NCBI GenBank assembly: GCA_902633185.1
Contig: CACPFN010000001.1
Location: 62,001-126,000 of the forward strand
Reading direction: 5' to 3'
DNA: 64,000 nucleotides
From: an uncultured Pelagibacteraceae bacterium
Lineage (GTDB): Bacteria > Pseudomonadota > Alphaproteobacteria > Pelagibacterales > Pelagibacteraceae
The translations under genes were made by a program, and so were the position numbers. This document shows, piece after piece, positions 44,288 through 54,161 of the stretch. A model generated the notes under the pieces. That model searched no databases. It saw only the letters and a program-made list of their open reading frames with translations, and was not told where the DNA came from. The first letter of the stretch is position 1. Every line of letters starts with the position of its first letter.

Positions 44288-44961
44288 TGAAAAAAAACGA
44301 ACAAGGATTTGCATTAGTGTTATCATTAGTTTTGATGTTAGCAATGTCATTAATGGGTGGAGCTTTAATTGTTATTTCAGCAGGAGATCACCGTAGCAAT
44401 AATAAGAGTGATGAATACCAGCAAACTTTCTATGTCGCAGAAACAGCTTTGATTGAGGGTGAAAAATATGTTCTTAATAAATTTTTAGGACCTTGGAATA
44501 CATCTAACCATAAAAGAGATACTTCAAAAAGAGCTTTGCCAGCAAATCAAACTTCTGTTTGGAACGGCGCAATGACAAAAAAAAATTATACAACAAGTGA
44601 CAGCTTCTATTTTAATACTAGTACAAATTGTTATCAAAGTTTCTCAGAAATAGACAAAAGTACTCTTAAAGTTGTTGCATCCGAAAGTTGGAATTTTGGA
44701 AAAGTCTTAAGAGATAGTTTTAATACTAATGCATCAAACCAAGAAAAAACTGAAGCTGAGAGATTGCAGTCTTATTATTATGAGTTTTTTATATCGAGAA
44801 TTGGAGCTGCACCTTTTAGAGGATACGGATCAAGCGTTAAAAAAGGCGCTACAGACAAAGGAAACGATGGAATGGCCTATAGAGTTTATGGTTGTGGTAT
44901 AAAAAAAGATGATGACAGAATGATTGTGGCACTAGAGAGCACTATTGTTCTTCCAAAATAA
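44287..44961 (+). CDS. Minor pilin, PilX-like
   Basis: A 224-residue protein with leader MKKNEQG then FALVLSLVLMLAMSLMGGALIVI. It lacks Glu5 in the mature helix, a feature of PilX/GspK-type tip pilins. FYVAETALIEGEKYVLNK following the helix is characteristic of PilX. Its ATG overlaps the previous stop (TAATG). Confidence 0.87.
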   Translation: MKKNEQGFALVLSLVLMLAMSLMGGALIVISAGDHRSNNKSDEYQQTFYVAETALIEGEKYVLNKFLGPWNTSNHKRDTSKRALPANQTSVWNGAMTKKNYTTSDSFYFNTSTNCYQSFSEIDKSTLKVVASESWNFGKVLRDSFNTNASNQEKTEAERLQSYYYEFFISRIGAAPFRGYGSSVKKGATDKGNDGMAYRVYGCGIKKDDDRMIVALESTIVLPK

Positions 44962-45024
44962 TTTATAATAATAAATTAATTTTGAGACAAAAATAAAGGT
45001 ATAATGTATTAATTATAACTAATT

Positions 45025-45579
45025 ATGAAAAGATTAGTCCAATTTTTTATAATATTCTTTCTATTTTCAGTACCTGCTAATGCTGCGTGTGATTTTATGA
45101 TTAAAATTGGTGAGAAAGGCACAAAAGTATTTGAAAAGTTTGCAATTCCTCTGCCTGGTTTTAAAGGAATGTGGTACATGCCTGTTCAATCTCCAGAGGT
45201 TTGTCCAAATGATAATTTAAACGAAAATATTGCAGTAGAATATGTATTTTTAGGAGATAAACATGAACAAGCTAAATTAGCAGCTATAAGAATAATTGTT
45301 CTTAATGATGGAAATAATACTGAAAACAATAAATTAACATTGATGAATTATGCTAAAAAAGTTTATGGAGATTTTGATACTGGTCAAAATCCTGAAATAT
45401 TCAACAGCTATAATATTTGGGAAAACGGACAAAGTATTGTCATCTATAAAAGAATGTTAGATGCAAATGATTTAATTGAAGAAGAAATTATGATTACAAA
45501 TTTGGAATATGATAAAAAACTAGGTTTATTCTTTAACGAAATTGAAGCAGAAGCAGAAGGGTTTGATAAGAAGGAATAA
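45025..45579 (+). CDS. Secreted hypothetical protein within the minor-pilin operon
   Basis: A 184-residue protein with a signal peptide (about 1-20, ANA) and an alpha/beta mature domain (YMPVQSPEVCPNDNLNENI ... MTNLEYDKKLGLFFNEIEAE style sequence). Cysteines C21 and C57 could form a disulfide. I do not recognise the family. Its stop overlaps the PilY1 start, so it is translated with PilY1 and may act in assembly or as a tip accessory. Confidence 0.78.
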   Translation: MKRLVQFFIIFFLFSVPANAACDFMIKIGEKGTKVFEKFAIPLPGFKGMWYMPVQSPEVCPNDNLNENIAVEYVFLGDKHEQAKLAAIRIIVLNDGNNTENNKLTLMNYAKKVYGDFDTGQNPEIFNSYNIWENGQSIVIYKRMLDANDLIEEEIMITNLEYDKKLGLFFNEIEAEAEGFDKKE

Positions 45580-48500
45580 TGAATAAGATAAAAATTTTAC
45601 TATTTAAAATTTTATTTTCTTTAATACTTTTAAGTAACTCAAGTTACGCAAAAAATATACCACCGGGTTCAGGGATTGGGGATGTTCCAGCAAATATATT
45701 AATCTTACTCGATAAATCTGGAAGTATGAGTGTCCGTATGACCAGTGGATCCGGATTTATGTATCCTTACGCTTCAGCAGCTGATAGCAGTGGAGATCTT
45801 TATATTGGACAATACTGGCGTTATGGGATTAAAAAATTCAATTACTCTACTGCAACTGTAGATACAACTTTTGCATCTAATGGAACATATGTGGGCTCTG
45901 GTAGTTGTAGAAGTTATTATCCTTTAAATATGAAAATTCATAATGGATATTTGTATGTAGCCTCTTATTATGATCACAGAGTTTTCAGAGTAAATATATC
46001 TACTGGAGCATGTGACTGGAATCACTATATCAGATATCCAAGAAATATAGCCATTGATACTGGTAACAGCATTCTTTATGCAAATGGGATATATGGAAAT
46101 GCGGTCGTTCGAAATTTATCTACAAATACAAATATAAATTGTTCTTGGTCTGGTAATTTAAATGGTCAAACCAGATATGGTTCAACAGCAGTAGATGCAT
46201 CTGGAAATAACTTTTACAGCATTAGTTACTCTAGAATGTACAGATTTACAATAAATCAGTCTACAAGATGCCCAAATACAAATTATTCAGCACAATGGTA
46301 TTGGGGTGGAAGTTATTCTTTTGGAATGGATAATCATCCCTCTGATGATAACATTTTGTATTTAAACAATTATTACTCTCACAGAGTTGAGAAAATAACT
46401 TTAAATTCTTCTAAAAATAAAGTTCAATCTAGAAAGACAGCAGGAAGATGCTGTACTGGTAAGTCATCATCAACAAATATTAGAATGTATTACCCATGGG
46501 GTGTATCAGTAGATAAAACAAATAATAGAGTGATAAGTACTACATATTATAAAATGTCAGTACATGCGTTTGATCTCGATCTAGGTTTTTTAAAAGAATT
46601 TGGTGGATCTAGTGGAACAAGAATGGATGGTGCAAAAGAGGCTATAAAAGCAATTGTTACTGACTCATCTTTAACTGCAGGAGTTAACTTTGGTTATGCT
46701 TATTGGTCATCAGGTGGAGCTGGTTTTAGATCTTGGAGTGGAAATATTACAACAGGAAGAGCTAATCCCTGTAGTTCTCGAGCATGCTTAAAAGTAAGAG
46801 TTCATAAACAAGGTGCCTCAAGGATAAACCAAATAATTGGAAGTTTAAACCCTGGTGGCGGAACAAATGCAGATGACTGGGCTAGAATTGCTGAAGAGTA
46901 TTATCTGAGCAGTAGTTATTCTCCAATTGATAAAAATTTATCCTGTCAAAATAGCTATATATTGGTTATTGGTGATGGTGATTGGTACAATCATAGCAGA
47001 GCTCAAAGTAGAGTTGTCAAACTTTTAAACAAACACAAAATTAAAACTTTTACCGTTGCATTTGGTGGAGGGTTATCAAGCAATGGTATTAGAAATTTCA
47101 GAAGAATGGCCCAAGCGGGTGGAACTAATGATGTTATAATTGCAAACACAACAGCATCGCTTAAATCACAATTAAAAGCAGCGATATCACAGGTTATTGC
47201 ATCTAAACTATCTTTTACTGCTCCTGCAATTACAGCTACTATAGAAAAAGGTGGATCATTATACCAAGCACAGTTTGATTATATCCAAAATAAAGAATGG
47301 CAAGGTAAATTAACAAGAACAAAATTAAATCCAGATGGAAGTTTAGATCTTAATGATAAAGGAAATTGGGATGCTTCAGACAAACTTGAAAAAAGAACAA
47401 GTGCTAGAAAAATTTGGAGCCAAGTGCCTGGGGTAGATTATAGAACAAATTATAATAACTTTGTTGATACTAATTGGAGTTCAATAAACACGCTATTTGA
47501 GACAACAGGAAATGAAGTTGCTGGATATCATAATAAAACTGATAGTCCATCAAATACACAAAGATGTAAAAATGTTTCTTCGGTCAAAGATGCTGTCAGT
47601 GGTGTTAACGAGGATGATATTAAAGGACTAATTAATTTTATTAGAGGTAAAGACTATTTTGATTACGATGGTGATTGTAATTTAACTGAGAAAAGACCTA
47701 AGGCATTGGGAGATATATATCATTCTGAGTTGGTGGTTATTGGAAATCCAGAAGCTGAAACTGCATTTGTTGGTTCCAATCAAGAATCTTATTGGAGATC
47801 TATTAAAGGATATGATGCATGGGCAGCTTCTGTAAAAAGAGATGAAATCATTTATGTTGGTGCCAATGATGGAATGCTTCATGCATTCAATGCATCAAAT
47901 GGAGAAGAAGAATGGGCATTCGTTCCTCCATTGTTAGCTGCATCTTTCCCAAGCATGGTTAATGTTAATTTAAATAGATCTGTTGGTGGTTCAAATGCAA
48001 TTTATGGTGTAGATGGATCGCTGGTTGCACACGATATGTATTTCAAAAGTGCATTTGACAGCTCTAAACAGTGGCATACTATTTTAATGGTGCCGTATGG
48101 AAGAGGTGGTGGAGGTTTTTCTGTTTTAGATGTTACTAATCCTAAGAAACCTTTACATCTATACTCAGTTTTAAACGATAAAACTAGACGTGAAGTTCAT
48201 ATAATGGATCATAATGGAACGATAAATACATATAATTACATCCCAACATCATGGCCATTAAGCCAAATGGCAGAGTCAATTGCAGTCGGTGCAAGTCAAT
48301 CAACTGATTTTACTTGTAAGACAGATCAAAGCACTAAATGTCAAACACACAATGTTTGGACAATACCTAATGTAACTTTATCAAAATCAGATTTAAGAAT
48401 TACAATAGATGATAAAAATTATACAAGCTTTAGTGTTACTACTAATCTTCAAGGCACAGAGATCAGATTAAATAGAAATTTAACGTATTATGGTGGCGAT

Positions 48501-49670
48501 CCAGGGGATGCATCAAAATCAAGCACAAATATGGGTGTATATTTAAGACCAGGTTCTGTTAATACTGGAGTAACGACACAACCAGAATATGATTATAGTC
48601 AACTTGGTGAAACATGGTCAGCACCTAGAATTTTAAGACTACCTAACAGTGGTGCAGGAGATACAAATATTGAGGATGATATTTATGTAGCTGTAATGGG
48701 TGGAGGATTTGGAACTCAATACGAAGGAGTTGGCTCTAATTTAACTATAGTAAATCTTGAAGACACAAGTTTCCCAGGAAGAATTCATAAATCTATCCCA
48801 ATTGATGATTTAACAACTAATGATATTGTTAATTCTACTCCTGGTACACCAGTCGTTATTACACCTGATACAGCAAGAGGAGTGAATTATAGAGGAGCCT
48901 TAGTTTACATAAATGATTTAGAAGGAAAAATTACGAAGTTTAATTTAACTAATATGTCTGATGACGGTGCTGGAAGCGCTATTTCGTTATATGATAGCAC
49001 AACATTATTTACTGCAGGCTCTAATCAAACAAATGGTAGATATATGTATCATTCAATGGATGCAACAATTGGTCAAACAACAAACTCGTTGTGGTTATAT
49101 ACTGGTACTGGAGACTATGAAAGAATTGGATCCACTAATAAAGGAACAGATAATTTAATGCTAGGAATTAGTGATCCTCATTACCCATCTTACAGAGATG
49201 TAGCTGTTGCAACTAAAGCATCAGATTTAACAAATTGTAAAAATACAACTAAAGATACTACGGGAGCTAAATGTCCTCAAACCCCTAAAGATGTTGGATG
49301 GTATATAACCTTAGATGATTTCCAAAAAGTTACAGCGGAGCCAACGGTATCTAGTGGTTTAGTATATTTTCCAATATATAAACCTAGCTCATCAGTTAAT
49401 AAATGTAGCTTAGGTGATGCATTTATTTGTGGAGTAGATGATGAATGTGGAACAAATGTATCAAATAAACTTGGATCATTTAGGAATAAAAAAGATACTT
49501 GCATGTATGTAGGTCAGGGTGTTTTATCTAGAATAGTAGTTTATGCGAACAAATTATTTGCAAATATTGCAGGTCAATCAACAAATGCACAGAAGAAAGA
49601 TTTAGTTGTGCTTGATGCAGCAGCTGGAGGCACTTCTAGCTACAGAAGTTCTTGGAGACAGAACTATTAA
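45579..49670 (+). CDS. pilY1: PilY1-like pilus tip protein with vWA domain interrupted by a beta-propeller
   Basis: A 1363-residue exported protein (signal peptide about 1-24). The von Willebrand A MIDAS starts at D45-x-S-G-S (ILLDKSGSMSVRM). About 290 residues of NHL-like propeller follow (ADSSGDLYIGQYWRYGIKKF, HNGYLYVASYYDHRVFRVN). The vWA then resumes at TRMDGAKEAIKAIV, with MIDAS threonine in NPGGGTNADD (about 426) and aspartate in VIGDGDW (about 465). Residues about 650-1350 are the PilY1/PilC C-terminal propeller (IIYVGANDGMLHAFNASNGE, PYGRGGGGFSVLDV). PilY1 proteins sit at the pilus tip and affect adhesion and retraction. I see no clear calcium-binding DxDxDxxxD loop in the C-terminal part. 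Confidence 0.88.
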   Translation: MNKIKILLFKILFSLILLSNSSYAKNIPPGSGIGDVPANILILLDKSGSMSVRMTSGSGFMYPYASAADSSGDLYIGQYWRYGIKKFNYSTATVDTTFASNGTYVGSGSCRSYYPLNMKIHNGYLYVASYYDHRVFRVNISTGACDWNHYIRYPRNIAIDTGNSILYANGIYGNAVVRNLSTNTNINCSWSGNLNGQTRYGSTAVDASGNNFYSISYSRMYRFTINQSTRCPNTNYSAQWYWGGSYSFGMDNHPSDDNILYLNNYYSHRVEKITLNSSKNKVQSRKTAGRCCTGKSSSTNIRMYYPWGVSVDKTNNRVISTTYYKMSVHAFDLDLGFLKEFGGSSGTRMDGAKEAIKAIVTDSSLTAGVNFGYAYWSSGGAGFRSWSGNITTGRANPCSSRACLKVRVHKQGASRINQIIGSLNPGGGTNADDWARIAEEYYLSSSYSPIDKNLSCQNSYILVIGDGDWYNHSRAQSRVVKLLNKHKIKTFTVAFGGGLSSNGIRNFRRMAQAGGTNDVIIANTTASLKSQLKAAISQVIASKLSFTAPAITATIEKGGSLYQAQFDYIQNKEWQGKLTRTKLNPDGSLDLNDKGNWDASDKLEKRTSARKIWSQVPGVDYRTNYNNFVDTNWSSINTLFETTGNEVAGYHNKTDSPSNTQRCKNVSSVKDAVSGVNEDDIKGLINFIRGKDYFDYDGDCNLTEKRPKALGDIYHSELVVIGNPEAETAFVGSNQESYWRSIKGYDAWAASVKRDEIIYVGANDGMLHAFNASNGEEEWAFVPPLLAASFPSMVNVNLNRSVGGSNAIYGVDGSLVAHDMYFKSAFDSSKQWHTILMVPYGRGGGGFSVLDVTNPKKPLHLYSVLNDKTRREVHIMDHNGTINTYNYIPTSWPLSQMAESIAVGASQSTDFTCKTDQSTKCQTHNVWTIPNVTLSKSDLRITIDDKNYTSFSVTTNLQGTEIRLNRNLTYYGGDPGDASKSSTNMGVYLRPGSVNTGVTTQPEYDYSQLGETWSAPRILRLPNSGAGDTNIEDDIYVAVMGGGFGTQYEGVGSNLTIVNLEDTSFPGRIHKSIPIDDLTTNDIVNSTPGTPVVITPDTARGVNYRGALVYINDLEGKITKFNLTNMSDDGAGSAISLYDSTTLFTAGSNQTNGRYMYHSMDATIGQTTNSLWLYTGTGDYERIGSTNKGTDNLMLGISDPHYPSYRDVAVATKASDLTNCKNTTKDTTGAKCPQTPKDVGWYITLDDFQKVTAEPTVSSGLVYFPIYKPSSSVNKCSLGDAFICGVDDECGTNVSNKLGSFRNKKDTCMYVGQGVLSRIVVYANKLFANIAGQSTNAQKKDLVVLDAAAGGTSSYRSSWRQNY

Positions 49671-49682
49671 TCATTAAAAATA

Positions 49683-52280
49683 ATGAAAAAGATTTTACTA
49701 AGTATAGTCTTCTTTTTTTTATTTAGTTCAGTTGGTTATGCTGGCCCATGTTTAACAACCATTGCTAGTGCATCGACAAATCAATTAGCTTGCGCGGATG
49801 ATGATATTTTAAAAGTTACTTCTGCTGGGTCAATTACTTACAGTGATAATAAGGCAGTTGATCTAGAAGATATCAGTGGAGTTCAAATTACTAATGATGG
49901 AACAATTCAAACAGAGAGCGGAACTAATAAACAAATCGCCATAAATGCTGAGTCATCTTTGAATACTACAATTACAAATAACGGAACAATCAACTCAGAT
50001 AATAAGTATGGTGTAATATTAAGTTATGCAGAAAATGTTGTAATTACTAATAATGCAGGGGCAACAATAAGTGCTGACGGTAATACTGCAATTTATGGAA
50101 AAAACGTTGGTAATTGTCATTTTAATGGTACTAATTGCCATTCAGATTTATCTGGTCAGTCAAATGGTGTTGGTCTTACACTACATAATCATGGAACCAT
50201 TACCTCTCAACATGAAACCGTTTGGTTAGGTTCAGGAAGTTCAGGTGCTCACAGGAGCAAAGGTATTAAAATCTATAACTATGATGGTGGAATTATTAAA
50301 ACAACAGATGAAGGAGATAGTCCGATTAAAGGTTTTCATTTAGTTGATTTTGAATTTATTAATTATCAGGGAGGTACAATTGAAGGTGACGACAGACATG
50401 CAGTAAATACTGAACAATCTGAAGATATCAATTTTACTAATAATGGTACAATAACTGCAACAGATAAAAGTGCATTTTATTGTAAAACATGCTCGGATGT
50501 TACTTTTAATAATACCGGAACAATGACATCTGGAAATAACGCTGTAGTAATTTCAAACGGGGATAATATAAGTATAACAAATTCTGGAACAATAACTGCC
50601 ACTGCTGATAATTCAGGTTTAAATATAAGTGCATCCGACGGTACCGTCGTTACTAATACAGGGACTATTTCTGGGGTTGATCATGGAATGCAATCTTCAA
50701 ATGTAGATAATTCTACAATAACAAATCATGGAACTATTTCTGCAAGCTCCAATTCAGGATATGGACTAGTGTATGAAAATGATGGAACCAACAGAGTAAA
50801 TAATACTTTAAACAATTATGGTACAATTAGCGCAACATCAGGTTCTCTTGCAGATGGAATTGGTATTGGAAAAGGTGCAAGTCCAATGTTTAATATTACG
50901 ATAAATAATTATGGTACAATTTCAGGATCTGATGATTCTATAAAAATGCTTAATTCTTCAAACACGGGTATAAATATAGTTACCAAAGGTGACGGTACAT
51001 ATGTTGGTGAGATTAACCTAAATGATTCATCGACAACAATGACATTAGATTGCAGTATTTCAAAAGATCAAAAAATAGAAATCCATAACAAAACAAATAT
51101 GGTTATCACAAATAATCTTTGTGGAAACGATACCTATGAAATATTAGATAGCAATAGCGATCCAGATTCAGATAATTCAGAAACAAATGGTTTCTTATAT
51201 GTTTATGGTGAAGATTTAGATATTGATAGCCATAATAAAAAATATAGATCTGAAATATTTTTATCTAATTTAAATGATATTTTTAATTCGGTTTCAGAAG
51301 AAAAAAAATCTAGTGGATATTATTCTGTAAAAAAAAGAGACAATATTTATGAAAATGAAACAACAGGGATAACTGGGGACTTTAAAATTGAAAATGATAA
51401 TTTTACACCGTTTTTAAGTTATTCTAGCCAGCAAGCAAAATTTAATAATGGAGAGGCTTTAGATAGTGAAAATTTAGCTATTGGTTTAAAAAAAGAAATT
51501 GATTACGAGAAATTTAAATTTTCTGTTGTTTCAATTTTTGGATTAACTCAAAATAAATATTTAGATCTTGAAACTGAAACACAACAAACAATTTTAAAAG
51601 AAAATCTAGGTCAGTTTGCTGCTGTAAATTATAAAGCATCTAAAGAAATAGAATTTGATGATAGTCAAAGTTTAAATATTGAAGTAGATGGTAAATATGG
51701 TTTAAGAAGACTTCCAACTTACTTAACATCTTTTACAGATGGAGATCTTTCAGTTGATGATGCTGTTGATCAAGTATTATCAGGTGGATTTAATGTTGAG
51801 TATTCAAAATCTTTTGAAAATGGCTTCGTTCTTAAGCCATATACAGGCCTATCTTTAAATCAAACTTTGAGTGAAAAAATTGACATTGTTGCAGACGGTG
51901 AAAGAAAAGATATGGCCCATTATATGGATGATGATTTAGCAGTAAAAGCTGGTTTAAATATTAGCAAAAATACTGATAACTTCGGCCTAAACTTTAATCT
52001 AGAATTTAATGAACAGAATGGACTTAAAGACAGCCAAGTAAGTATTTCATTAACGAAAGTAATTCAAAATAATATTAGCAAAAAAATAGAAGGACTACCA
52101 ATTGATCCAGAACTAGAGAAATTATTTGATCAATTACAGTTAGCTAAAGAAAATGAAAGATTAGCTGAGATAACTGGTAGAGCAGTTAAAGAAAATAGAA
52201 TTATGAAAGAAATGATTATTCAATTGATTAAAGAAAATAATAAACTTAAGACAGAAAGAAATCTTCTTTTAAAAAACTAA
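49683..52280 (+). CDS. Large surface adhesin: beta-helix repeats, barrel-like region and C-terminal coiled coil
   Basis: An 865-residue exported protein (signal peptide about 1-20, GYA). Residues about 60-420 hold some eleven repeats of the ITNNGTI type, expected to fold as a beta-helix. Residues about 530-800 alternate hydrophobic and polar strands (FTPFLSYSSQQAKF, NFGLNFNLEFNEQ, KDSQVSISLTKVI) as in autotransporter barrels. Unusually, about 65 charged helical residues follow (LEKLFDQLQLAKENERLAEI ... IQLIKENNKLKTERN), so the chain does not end at the barrel strand. It lies 12 bases after pilY1 and overlaps the transglutaminase gene on the other strand by 12. It is a likely adhesin; its export route is uncertain. 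Confidence 0.78.
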   Translation: MKKILLSIVFFFLFSSVGYAGPCLTTIASASTNQLACADDDILKVTSAGSITYSDNKAVDLEDISGVQITNDGTIQTESGTNKQIAINAESSLNTTITNNGTINSDNKYGVILSYAENVVITNNAGATISADGNTAIYGKNVGNCHFNGTNCHSDLSGQSNGVGLTLHNHGTITSQHETVWLGSGSSGAHRSKGIKIYNYDGGIIKTTDEGDSPIKGFHLVDFEFINYQGGTIEGDDRHAVNTEQSEDINFTNNGTITATDKSAFYCKTCSDVTFNNTGTMTSGNNAVVISNGDNISITNSGTITATADNSGLNISASDGTVVTNTGTISGVDHGMQSSNVDNSTITNHGTISASSNSGYGLVYENDGTNRVNNTLNNYGTISATSGSLADGIGIGKGASPMFNITINNYGTISGSDDSIKMLNSSNTGINIVTKGDGTYVGEINLNDSSTTMTLDCSISKDQKIEIHNKTNMVITNNLCGNDTYEILDSNSDPDSDNSETNGFLYVYGEDLDIDSHNKKYRSEIFLSNLNDIFNSVSEEKKSSGYYSVKKRDNIYENETTGITGDFKIENDNFTPFLSYSSQQAKFNNGEALDSENLAIGLKKEIDYEKFKFSVVSIFGLTQNKYLDLETETQQTILKENLGQFAAVNYKASKEIEFDDSQSLNIEVDGKYGLRRLPTYLTSFTDGDLSVDDAVDQVLSGGFNVEYSKSFENGFVLKPYTGLSLNQTLSEKIDIVADGERKDMAHYMDDDLAVKAGLNISKNTDNFGLNFNLEFNEQNGLKDSQVSISLTKVIQNNISKKIEGLPIDPELEKLFDQLQLAKENERLAEITGRAVKENRIMKEMIIQLIKENNKLKTERNLLLKN
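49887..50938 (+). repeat. ITNNGTI-type tandem repeats in the adhesin gene
   Basis: About eleven degenerate repeats encode (I/V/L)TN(N/S/H/T)GTI(T/S) units at irregular spacing (ITNDGTI, ITNNGTI, FTNNGTI, ITNSGTI, VTNTGTI, ITNHGTI, LNNYGTI, INNYGTI). They are similar in protein but diverged in DNA, indicating old duplication rather than recent expansion. Confidence 0.8.
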
Positions 52281-54161
52281 TTTAAATATTTTTATAAAAC
52301 CCATCTTATTGTCAGAATATATTTCTTCCTCAAAAATTTTAAAAAATATTTTATATTTTTGTTTATCGTTACTTGAAAGTTTATAGTAAATTTGTTGTAA
52401 AGTGTCGGATTTTAAAATATTTAATTTTTTTCTTTTTCCTAATAAAATAATAAATAATCTCAATTTGAGTAAATTAATTGAATTTATGTTCAATATTGAT
52501 CTTATGATTATATAAATTAATAGTGGAGCAAAAATCCAGACAAACATTTTTGAAAATTGTAAATTTAAGATTTTTTCAACAAAATCTTTTCTTTGTTTAT
52601 CATCATAAGATAGTAGATGCTGTGTCCATACAAAATCTGCATAATTGAAATAAAAACTTAAAGTTTTCATAAATCTAGATGAGAACAAACCTTTTGAAGA
52701 AAAGTCATCAATGTTAAAAACATTATTTAAACTATTAATAATATTTTCTTTTGGAATAGCTCTTGTAGGATCTATTCTCACCCAGCCCTTATCATCTAAC
52801 CAAACTTCTGCCCAAGCATGAGTATCTTTTTGTTTAAATGAATAAAAGTTACCGATTTCATTCAATTCTCCACCATGGTAACCAGTTACAATTCTACTCG
52901 GTATGCCACCTAACCTTGAAAGTAAAACAAATGTACCCGCATAATATTCACAATATCCTTCTCTATCGTTAAAAAAGAAATTTTCATAATTATTTATTGA
53001 TGTTCGCTTTGGACTTAAATTATAAAAATAAGATCCATCAGAAAATTTAGCGTAAATCTTATTTACAAAGTCCTCTTTTGTAGAATTATTATTTTCTTTA
53101 ACCCATAATTTTAATTTATTTGAAACTGTTTTAGGTAATAAAGTGTAATAACTTTTAATATCTTCATCTAATTCAAAAGTAGTTTTAATATTATGAAATT
53201 TAATTTGTTTTTTTCTGTCTATTAGATCTCTGCTAACAAATGTTTGATTAAATAAATCTTTTGAGATTTTAATATTTTCATTTGCTAACTGTGAATTCTT
53301 TAAACTAGGTATCCACTTTTTTTTGTAAGGTTCTAAAATTATTTGATAGGAATTGTTTAAATCAAAATTATCAGAGATTTTAAAATTATCTTTAAATTTA
53401 TTGAATAAAAAATAACTAGATGATGGTCTCCAAGATTGATTGTCCTCCATATAATCAAATATTTTTACTCTGAAATACAGATCGTCTTGTCTATAACTGT
53501 TGTTTATTAAGGTAAATATCTCCTCATCAGAATTAGAGAATTGACTAAAAGAACCTAAACTTATTGTATCTGGAATACCTAGAGAGCTTGCTGAATTATC
53601 AAATAGTCTGAAGTTAACCTCTGCTCTTGGAAATATTAAATAAAATATGATTATAAAAGGAAATATACTTAATCCAAAACCTAAATATTTTAAAATATTT
53701 TTAAAACTAAATTCTAGGATTTCTTTTTGTTGAATAAGATACATATTTATGACTAATAAAATAATTATGGACAAAGAAACAAGCGAGCTAATAATACTCT
53801 GGTCTTTAATTAAACTTGCAACAGCAATAATCATACAAATTAAATTAAATGATAAATTATTATTTTTATTGGATAATTCAGAAAATTTGATGATTAGTAA
53901 AACGGCTAAACAATTTAAAAAGTATTCTTCTGAAATTACATACTGATTTAAAACAAGTTGAATATATAAAGCAGCAATAGCAAACAATCCTATGAATATA
54001 GATTTATATTTAAAAATTAGATTAGAAAAAAGATAACTAATAAAAAATAATACTACCCAAAATATTAAATTATTAAAAATTATGTTTTTTGATAGATTAA
54101 AAATACATAATCCTAACAAAGCATATGTAATTAAATTTATATTTTTATTAATTTTTAGCAT
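52269..54161 (-). CDS. TgpA-like transglutaminase with N-terminal membrane domain
   Basis: A 630-residue inner-membrane protein. The N-terminal part has about six helices (DUF3488-like), followed by a periplasmic transglutaminase-like domain with a readable Cys-His-Asp triad: EGYCEYYAGTFVLLSRLGGI, KQKDTHAWAEVWL and GWVRIDPTRAIP. One more helix (MFVWIFAPLLIYIIIRSIL) and a cytoplasmic tail end the protein. The track starts at TTG 54167; the ATG two codons on is preferred. It overlaps DUF58 upstream by 14 bases. With MoxR and DUF58 it forms a conserved module of unknown substrate. Confidence 0.88.
   Translation of the reverse strand: MLKINKNINLITYALLGLCIFNLSKNIIFNNLIFWVVLFFISYLFSNLIFKYKSIFIGLFAIAALYIQLVLNQYVISEEYFLNCLAVLLIIKFSELSNKNNNLSFNLICMIIAVASLIKDQSIISSLVSLSIIILLVINMYLIQQKEILEFSFKNILKYLGFGLSIFPFIIIFYLIFPRAEVNFRLFDNSASSLGIPDTISLGSFSQFSNSDEEIFTLINNSYRQDDLYFRVKIFDYMEDNQSWRPSSSYFLFNKFKDNFKISDNFDLNNSYQIILEPYKKKWIPSLKNSQLANENIKISKDLFNQTFVSRDLIDRKKQIKFHNIKTTFELDEDIKSYYTLLPKTVSNKLKLWVKENNNSTKEDFVNKIYAKFSDGSYFYNLSPKRTSINNYENFFFNDREGYCEYYAGTFVLLSRLGGIPSRIVTGYHGGELNEIGNFYSFKQKDTHAWAEVWLDDKGWVRIDPTRAIPKENIINSLNNVFNIDDFSSKGLFSSRFMKTLSFYFNYADFVWTQHLLSYDDKQRKDFVEKILNLQFSKMFVWIFAPLLIYIIIRSILNINSINLLKLRLFIILLGKRKKLNILKSDTLQQIYYKLSSNDKQKYKIFFKIFEEEIYSDNKMGFIKIFKLVF

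Noticed and set aside
49887-50938. CRISPR-like or recent tandem DNA repeat
   Set aside because: Periodicity is at the protein level only; DNA copies are diverged and spacing is irregular, inside a coding frame.
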